From Rhodopirellula bahusiensis (GTDB taxonomy: Bacteria > Planctomycetota > Planctomycetia > Pirellulales > Pirellulaceae), in assembly GCF_002727185.1 (NCBI RefSeq), contig NZ_NIZW01000024.1, positions 1 through 64,000 on the forward strand: 64,000 nt of DNA, given 5' to 3'. Below the pieces are notes generated by a model that was not told where the DNA came from, searched no databases, and saw only the letters and a list, made by a program, of their open reading frames with translations. Position numbers and translations under genes: made by a program. This document shows, piece by piece, positions 60,373 to 64,000 of the stretch (positions are counted from its first letter, which is position 1; every line of letters begins with the position of its first letter).

Positions 60373-61274
60373 GACTCAATCCCGAGTCGCTTTTGCAGTG
60401 TCTTCAAATCGGTGCTCATCGCTTCCAAATGCTTTGGCACGAGCGCTGGATCACGGTGGTCGAGGTACTCTTCGTGCAAAGAAATCGGACACTTCAAGTC
60501 GCTGGCTTGGACGGCGTCGAAGAACTTCTGGCTGACCAGGCCATCGCCGAGCGGCACATTCGCAACCCGTCCGTCGATCCATTTAAAATCTTTGACGTAC
60601 AGCATCCGAACGCGGGGCTGGATCATTCGCCAGGTCACCGGCCAGCTCATGCCGCCTTCGACCTGGGCGTGGCGAATGTCGTAGACCACGCCGAGGTTGT
60701 CAGGCGAGACGTCGGTGAGGACTCGATCCAAGTCCCACAGCGACGCGCCAAGATAGTTCTCGCCCGCATGGTTTTGGTACAGGGCCTGAACACCGATCTT
60801 CCCGCAGTAGTCCGCGAGACTTCCGAACTGTTGCTTCCATTGTTCGAGCTGATGTGCGATCGGTTGCTTGCGGTCGTACTTGCCGTATCGCATGCGGAAT
60901 CGGGAGATGCCCAGATCGGCTGCTGTTTGCAGAACGGTCGCTCGGTGCGGATCATCCATCCCGCCGATGTCTGTCGTGATCAGCGTGATCTCGAGACCAT
61001 GCTTCCGCATCGCTTGCTGCATTTCCGGCAGTTTCTCGGCTGCTTCTGCGGGAGACACGTTGCCGCCCTTTCGCACGGTGGCTTCCACTCCATCGAAGCC
61101 CGCTTCGGCAAGCGACGATGCCATCTCGTCGAAAGACATCGAATTCAATGGCTTGGTGAAGACGCAGATCGGCCATCGGCTTTTGGTTTCGGCGGCATGC
61201 AAGCCTTGGGCAGGCAGCGATGCGAGCGAAGCAGCGGCGAGTGTGCCAGCGAGAAAGTCACGGCGGTTGGGCAT
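60369..61274 (-). CDS. Tat-exported sugar isomerase/epimerase-like TIM-barrel protein (second copy)
   Basis: 301 residues. The twin-arginine signal is NRRDFLAGTLAAASLASLPA, with cleavage likely after HAAE. The TIM-barrel part has ICVFTKPLNSMSFDEMASSL, FDGVEATVRKGGNVSP and VVYDIRHAQVEGG with likely metal ligands, and LHEEYLDHRD. It belongs to the same superfamily as 41602-42546 but is only distantly similar. The substrate is unknown. The TAG stop comes from repeat copy E, so the original C-terminus may have been changed. Confidence 0.88.
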   Translation of the reverse strand: MPNRRDFLAGTLAAASLASLPAQGLHAAETKSRWPICVFTKPLNSMSFDEMASSLAEAGFDGVEATVRKGGNVSPAEAAEKLPEMQQAMRKHGLEITLITTDIGGMDDPHRATVLQTAADLGISRFRMRYGKYDRKQPIAHQLEQWKQQFGSLADYCGKIGVQALYQNHAGENYLGASLWDLDRVLTDVSPDNLGVVYDIRHAQVEGGMSWPVTWRMIQPRVRMLYVKDFKWIDGRVANVPLGDGLVSQKFFDAVQASDLKCPISLHEEYLDHRDPALVPKHLEAMSTDLKTLQKRLGIES

Positions 61275-61553
61275 GATGGATTCCGTGTCGACGGTGGGAT
61301 GTGGGGGCGGGAGGCGATGCTCCTGGAGCGCGCAGAGGCGAGGAAGAGCTGAGCCAGTTTAACCGAACCCTTCCACGCAGTTGTCGAGAAAGGCATCCTC
61401 GCAAGATTCGCCGAGGGCGAAGCAGGTACGCAAGTGTCTTCGGAGATTCAAGCCGTTTGGCGTTAGCCAATGTTTTCTCGCACAACCCGGGCCAATGCCC
61501 AAACGGCTCACGGGATCAACCCAATCATTCCTGCTTAGATGCCGAGCGAATCT

Positions 61554-62468
61554 CTAGCTGGCGAAGGCGGAGTCGAGGCCGCGAGTTTGGGACAAGAACT
61601 CTTTGATCGATGGCAATCGATCGTCGACATTGGGTTCGATCATTCGCATGATGACTCGAGCAACCTTGGGATGGATGTCCTCGCGACGTTCCAAGATCGG
61701 CGTGGCGGTCTCGGTGTCGTGTTGCAGAGCGGCTCGACCGCTGACGATCTCGCCTTGCCATGGGTGTTTGAATGTCAGCAGACAGTAAAACGTCACGCCA
61801 AGTGAAAACACATCCACACGTTGATCGGTCGCGCGCCGGCGAACGATCTCGGGGCACATATAAAGCGGCGTTCCTGTTCGATTGCCGGGTGCCATGAACG
61901 GCGGTGTCGCCGGAACGGTCAATCCAAAGTCAATCAACCGCACGCCCGAGACGGTCTCCTCGCCTTCTTCCGGAGGCGTGCAAATGAAGTTGCGCGGACA
62001 GACGTCGCGGTGGATGAAGCCTTGTTCGTGCACGTACGCCAGTGACTCCGCCATCTCGCGCATCAGCAGCATCTCTTTGCCGTCGATGACTTCTCGTTTC
62101 TTACGAACGATCACATCTTGGATGCCAACGCCGGCGATGTATTCCATCACCAAGATGCGTTGGTTCTTCGCGGTGATGCCGTGTTCGAAGGTTTTCACGA
62201 TCAGTGGATGCTTCATCTGCATCGCGATTTCGCCTTCGGAAGGTTTGTTCAAACCTTTGAAGCGACTTTCGAACAGTTCGTACTTTTCTGGATCGAGGAT
62301 TTTGACCCCGACGTTCTCCTTGCGTTCCAGGTCGTAAGCAACGAAGAAGTTGCTCATCGTTCCCGTCGCGGCTGTTCGTGATCGCTCGAATCGTTGTTCG
62401 ACATCGATTCTCTTCAGCGAACCGCCGCCTTTCGAGAACGCGCCCATGATCGAGTCGAGCAAGCCCAT
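61554..62468 (-). CDS. Serine/threonine protein kinase with unusual catalytic loop
   Basis: 304 residues, a kinase domain with almost nothing else and no transmembrane helix. Lys56 in VGVKILD and Glu80 in SEGEIAMQ form the expected salt bridge; DFG lies at 180-182 (LIDFGLT) and MCPEI replaces the usual APE. The glycine-rich loop is weak (RTAATGTMSNFF). The catalytic loop reads HRDVCPRN (153-160) instead of HRDLKPEN: Cys157 replaces the Ser/Thr-kinase Lys and Arg159 sits where tyrosine kinases carry Arg (HRDLAARN). Planctomycetes have many such kinases; the target is unknown. Three bases separate it from accD, so the two may be co-transcribed. Confidence 0.9.
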   Translation of the reverse strand: MGLLDSIMGAFSKGGGSLKRIDVEQRFERSRTAATGTMSNFFVAYDLERKENVGVKILDPEKYELFESRFKGLNKPSEGEIAMQMKHPLIVKTFEHGITAKNQRILVMEYIAGVGIQDVIVRKKREVIDGKEMLLMREMAESLAYVHEQGFIHRDVCPRNFICTPPEEGEETVSGVRLIDFGLTVPATPPFMAPGNRTGTPLYMCPEIVRRRATDQRVDVFSLGVTFYCLLTFKHPWQGEIVSGRAALQHDTETATPILERREDIHPKVARVIMRMIEPNVDDRLPSIKEFLSQTRGLDSAFAS

Positions 62469-62471
62469 CAG

Positions 62472-63410
62472 TTACTTCCCGCAATAGTCGATGGCGGTCG
62501 CGATTTCCGTCTTCAGGGATTTGCGATGAACGATGCGATCGATGTATCCATGTTCCAGCAAAAACTCACTGGTTTGGAATCCCTCGGGGAGTTCGATGCC
62601 GATGGTCGCCTTGATTGTTCGAGGCCCAGCAAATCCGATCAGGGCCTTGGGTTCAGCAAAGACCAAGTCGCCGAGGGATGCGAAGCTGGCAGCGACACCG
62701 CCCATCGTTGGGTTCGTCAGAACGCTGATGAACAAACCGCCCGCCGCGTGATAACGCGAGAGAGCAGCGGAGACCTTGGCCATTTGCATCAGCGACAGGA
62801 TGCCCTCGTGCATTCGAGCACCACCACCGGAAGCGCTGATGATGATCAACGCCAGGTTTTGTTCGGTGGCACGCTCGATCAATCGCGTCAGGCGTTCGCC
62901 AACGACGGATCCCATGCTGCCCATGATGAAGGCGCTGTCGGTCACCGCGAAAGCGACTCGGCGAGCGCGGATCATGCCGGTGCCGGTCAAAACAGCATCG
63001 GTCAGGCCGGTGCGTTTCTGTTCGCCGACCAATCGTTCGGCATAGGGGCGACGATCGCGGAACTCCAACGGGTCGGTCGGCCGAAGATGTTCGTTCATCG
63101 GTTCGAACGTGCCGTCATCGAGCACCTGAGCCACGCGTTCCCACGCACTCACGTAGAAGTGGTGGTCGCACTGCGGGCAAACGTTCAGACGCTGCTGAAC
63201 TTCTTTGTAGAACAGCGAAGCGCCACACGAATCGCACTTCCGCCACACGCCCTCAGGCACACCTCGTTTCCGATTGCCGGCCGTGTTTGGCGCGGGTCGG
63301 TTGGGGGTGTTGGAGGATGGTGTGGCGTCGGTTGCGGTCGACGTTGATGAAGGGGACGCTTGCCCGTTTTTTTCCACTGCGGGGTTTTCCACTGCGGTTT
63401 CCATTTCCAC
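62472..63410 (-). CDS. accD: Acetyl-CoA carboxylase carboxyltransferase subunit beta
   Basis: Zinc-binding beta subunit of the carboxyltransferase that makes malonyl-CoA. 312 residues. The N-terminal zinc ribbon has CDSC and VCPQC pairs. The crotonase-fold region includes [20 protein letters not shown], the [20 protein letters not shown]-type loop (here [20 protein letters not shown]) and [20 protein letters not shown]. An N-terminal 45-residue Pro/Ser/Thr-rich extension precedes the zinc domain. Met at 63404 is an alternative start two codons in. accA is not in the window, so the subunits are unlinked here. Confidence 0.96.
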   Translation of the reverse strand: MEMETAVENPAVEKNGQASPSSTSTATDATPSSNTPNRPAPNTAGNRKRGVPEGVWRKCDSCGASLFYKEVQQRLNVCPQCDHHFYVSAWERVAQVLDDGTFEPMNEHLRPTDPLEFRDRRPYAERLVGEQKRTGLTDAVLTGTGMIRARRVAFAVTDSAFIMGSMGSVVGERLTRLIERATEQNLALIIISASGGGARMHEGILSLMQMAKVSAALSRYHAAGGLFISVLTNPTMGGVAASFASLGDLVFAEPKALIGFAGPRTIKATIGIELPEGFQTSEFLLEHGYIDRIVHRKSLKTEIATAIDYCGK

Positions 63411-63418
63411 TTTCAGAA

Positions 63419-64000
63419 TCAGTCCAAGAGCATGTCGTCCACGGTCATTCCACCGGGGATCATTGGCAACACGTGTTCTTGGTAGGGCACTTCGACGTCC
63501 AGCAAGAAAGGACCATCGTGGTCAATCATTTCTTGCAACGCACCTTCGAGGTCCGCTTTCTTTTTGACCGTGGCGGCACCGCATCCGTAGCCCTTTGCGA
63601 TTTGCACAAAGTTCGGGTAGCGGTCGCTGGCGTATTCGAAGCGATCCGCGGTGCTCTTGCCCTTGGCTTCTTCGTGATCGATCGGCCCAAGGTAAGTGTG
63701 AGCGCGGTTGCGGTCCATGAACCGGTCTTCCCACTGAACCACCATTCCCAAGTGTTGGTTGTTCAACAGAAGAACCTTTACAGGCAGTTTTTCGCAGAAG
63801 CACGTGGCGAGTTCTTGGATGTTCATCTGGAAGCTGCCGTCGCCATCGATGTCGATGACCAATGCATCCGGATGAGCCGCTTGCACGCCCATGGCGGCCG
63901 GCAAACCAAAGCCCATCGTTCCGAGTCCGGAGCTGCTCATCCAAGTCCGAGGCTGGCGGAACTTGAAGAACTGAGCCGCCCACATTTGGTGTTGGCCCAC
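63419..64000 (-). CDS. ilvB: Acetolactate synthase large subunit, 3' part (runs off the window)
   Basis: Thiamine-diphosphate enzyme of branched-chain amino acid synthesis. The visible 193 residues are the C-terminal cofactor-binding domain: [20 protein letters not shown], then [16 protein letters not shown] with the metal-binding [18 protein letters not shown], and the ending [20 protein letters not shown]. These match IlvB/IlvG closely. The N-terminal two thirds lie beyond base 64000, so the first visible codon is not the start. accD lies eight bases downstream on the same strand. Confidence 0.95.
   Translation of the reverse strand: MGQHQMWAAQFFKFRQPRTWMSSSGLGTMGFGLPAAMGVQAAHPDALVIDIDGDGSFQMNIQELATCFCEKLPVKVLLLNNQHLGMVVQWEDRFMDRNRAHTYLGPIDHEEAKGKSTADRFEYASDRYPNFVQIAKGYGCGAATVKKKADLEGALQEMIDHDGPFLLDVEVPYQEHVLPMIPGGMTVDDMLLD

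Overview
The window looks like a chromosomal segment of a Rhodopirellula-type planctomycete (Pirellulaceae). This is an inference from gene content, not from a marker gene. The supporting signs are a DUF1559-type prepilin, very large pseudopilin-like proteins, Tat-exported sugar-isomerase-like TIM barrels, a membrane-anchored rather than lipidated OppA, loosely scattered ribosomal operons, moderate GC, and intergenic spaces crowded with palindromic repeats. No rRNA, tRNA, CRISPR array, transposase or phage gene was found.

Region 1 (about 0.5-22.9 kb, + strand) is a type IV pilus / type II secretion-like cluster. It has two PilB/GspE assembly ATPases, a PilT retraction ATPase, a PilC/GspF platform protein with an unusual two-helix insertion, and six prepilin-like genes in tight series (G-, G/H-, H-, I/V-, K- and J/W-like). 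The K-like member is about 2,400 residues long. A four-helix-bundle S23-family gene sits between the second ATPase and pilC inside a pair of inverted repeats, an arrangement resembling the intervening sequences of some 23S rRNA genes. Region 2 (23.3-32.8 kb) holds polA, an orphan coiled-coil membrane protein bracketed by 71-bp direct repeats, a GumN/TraB protein, an OleA/FabH-like thiolase and a class I amidotransferase-like protein that has lost its catalytic cysteine.

Region 3 (33.5-42.6 kb) is translation and export: ffh-rpsP-trmD-rplS on the minus strand, a small hypothetical gene, a GT2 glycosyltransferase, then rplA-rplJ-rplL with a terminator, and a Tat-exported TIM-barrel protein. Region 4 (43.0-51.0 kb, minus) has def-fmt and a complete oppABCDF peptide transporter in which all four gene junctions are 4-base ATGA overlaps. 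Region 5 (51.1-64.0 kb) has an aspartate/aromatic aminotransferase, an MtfA-like peptidase with a SEC-C tail, a DUF1559 prepilin, a single-domain response regulator, a TPR-like anchor protein coupled to an RluA-family pseudouridine synthase, a TerC protein, a SprT-like protease, a PIG-L deacetylase, a second TIM-barrel protein, a Ser/Thr kinase, accD, and the 3' part of ilvB, which runs off the window.

Several dispersed intergenic repeat families run through the window. The clearest is a 123-125 bp element with ends GTAGG...CCTAC and a hairpin at each end (five copies). In three places its GTAG head supplies the TAG stop codon of the neighbouring gene. A second set shares the GTAGC head but has different stems. 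Both resemble the REP/REPIN elements mobilised by RAYT transposases in other bacteria, although no such transposase lies in the window.
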